Source of the DNA: a virus
Direction: 5' to 3' (one strand)
Virus record (IMG/VR): IMGVR_UViG_3300017726_000037
Location: 1-32,540 of that record
DNA length: 32,540 nucleotides
Shown here: piece after piece, positions 31,815 to 32,540 of the stretch
Layout: each line of letters starts with the position of its first letter
Position numbering within the stretch: position 1 is the first letter of the stretch
Translations under genes and position numbers: made by a program
Notes under the pieces: model-generated
Database searches by the model: none
What the model saw: only the letters and a program-made list of their open reading frames with translations
What the model was told of the DNA's origin: nothing

Positions 31815-32540
31815 TGGCATCTGATAATAGGATGTTTGGAGGTCAGTCTACTCAACCTGATCCAGAACTACAAGCTAGGAATATTGGTCTATTAGAAAGT
31901 TTTATAGATCAATATTACGGAAGATTCAAAGATGTACCAGACGAAAAGGGAGGAACTACAAGAGAGTTTGTTCCGCCAACGGAGGGCATTCAAGATCTCC
32001 CTGCAATACAAGCCGCACCCGCGGATTATTTTACAAATGAAGCTTCTTTAGGTTTAGGGAGAGAATTAAGAGAAGGTAGAGGTATTGGTGGTTATAAGAA
32101 CTACCTAGATATGGGTATTGATGATGTAGCACAAGCCAGACCTTTATTTAGAGAGGGTATTCAAGCTTTACGAGATTCTAACAAAGCTTATGATCCTTCT
32201 GATGTTCAAAGATATATGGATCCGTATCAACAACAAGTTGTAGATGCGACTATGAAAGAAATGAACCGCCAAGGAAATGTAGCTAGAACTCAAGCCGCGG
32301 CAGGTGCTGTTGGGGCAGGGGCTTTTGGTAGCACGAGAGAAGGAGTTCAGAGAGCAGAGTTGGACAGGGGTTTAGCGGATGTTAAGTCACGAGCTTTAGC
32401 TGATTTATATTCTAAAGGATATTCTCAAGCTTTAGATGCATCAAGACAAGACTTTGCAAACCAACAAGCAAGACAAGCAAACATGGCATCTGGTTTAGGT
32501 CAGTTTGGTCAAGGCTTTCAAGGTCTTGGTCAGTCTTTAC
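31814..32540 (+). CDS. Internal virion protein, truncated by window end
   Basis: Open through the right edge (242 complete codons visible), starting in a TAATG overlap. Landmarks are YMDPYQQQVVDATMKEMNRQ, RTQAAAGAVGAGAFGSTREG and VKSRALADLYSKGYSQALDA, a Gln/Ala-rich helical pattern I recall from ejection or internal core proteins of marine podoviruses, next to genes like the one before. The N-terminal 100 residues are polar. The gene is probably much longer than what is seen. Confidence 0.7.
   Translation, partial: MASDNRMFGGQSTQPDPELQARNIGLLESFIDQYYGRFKDVPDEKGGTTREFVPPTEGIQDLPAIQAAPADYFTNEASLGLGRELREGRGIGGYKNYLDMGIDDVAQARPLFREGIQALRDSNKAYDPSDVQRYMDPYQQQVVDATMKEMNRQGNVARTQAAAGAVGAGAFGSTREGVQRAELDRGLADVKSRALADLYSKGYSQALDASRQDFANQQARQANMASGLGQFGQGFQGLGQSL

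Overview
The window looks like part of the structural and lysis gene block of an AT-rich tailed phage, most likely a marine podovirus-like phage of a Gram-negative host. Every gene I can support (43, one running off the right edge) lies on the + strand and almost without gaps. Many junctions are 1-base TAATG or 4-base ATGA stop/start overlaps, as in a co-transcribed late operon. I see no replication, integration, tRNA, CRISPR or host metabolic genes. No tail-sheath, tail-tube or tape-measure gene is recognisable in 32.5 kb, which favours a short-tailed virion. The marine assignment is inferred from protein types I recall from marine phage genomes (small basic proteins, the 246-aa conserved protein, LamG fibres, phage GroES). 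No database search was possible.

Layout. 90-9184 is packaging and head assembly: terminase large subunit, a lambda R-like transglycosylase fused to a long tail, portal, a 57-aa protein with a TTG start, a GroES-like co-chaperonin, a scaffold candidate, two small head-associated proteins and the major capsid protein, followed by a strong terminator hairpin. 9230-10222 holds a 50-aa protein, an inverted-repeat leader and two beta-rich virion-protein candidates. 10224-13333 is a run of very small, very basic proteins, plus an XhlA-like coiled-coil/membrane protein and a conserved 246-aa protein of unknown role. 13333-14973 holds head-tail adaptor and neck candidates. 15006-18771 holds small structural proteins and a duplicated glycine-rich fibre. 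18771-23375 encodes a 1534-residue protein with seven LamG-like domains. 23386-24914 is a lysis cassette (membrane proteins, 3TM-type holin, M15 peptidase). 24918-29917 holds a repeat fibre with an embedded cupredoxin-like domain, an S74 self-cleaving fibre, a large gp10-like tail protein and small structural proteins. 30000-32540 holds two internal-virion/ejection candidates, the second truncated by the window edge.

How they fit together. Terminase and portal package DNA into a capsid built on the scaffold, probably folded with help from phage GroES plus host GroEL. Adaptor and neck proteins close the head, and the fibres give a large glycan-binding surface. Ejection proteins and the virion-type transglycosylase may open the envelope at entry, and holin plus M15 peptidase lyse the cell at the end.

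Most interesting: (i) a cupredoxin-like domain with a complete His/Cys/His/Met type 1 copper ligand set, interrupting the third repeat of a tail-fibre-like protein; (ii) a short [K/D/N]GG-hydrophobic peptide recurring in at least six otherwise unrelated proteins, and a separate C-terminal GRRGMGAATRGGG tag shared by two adjacent genes at protein level despite synonymous divergence; (iii) a WTL-QQ...WP N-terminal motif shared by the glycine-rich and LamG fibres; (iv) a duplicated EGKSxxAGRYQ motif in the transglycosylase fusion.
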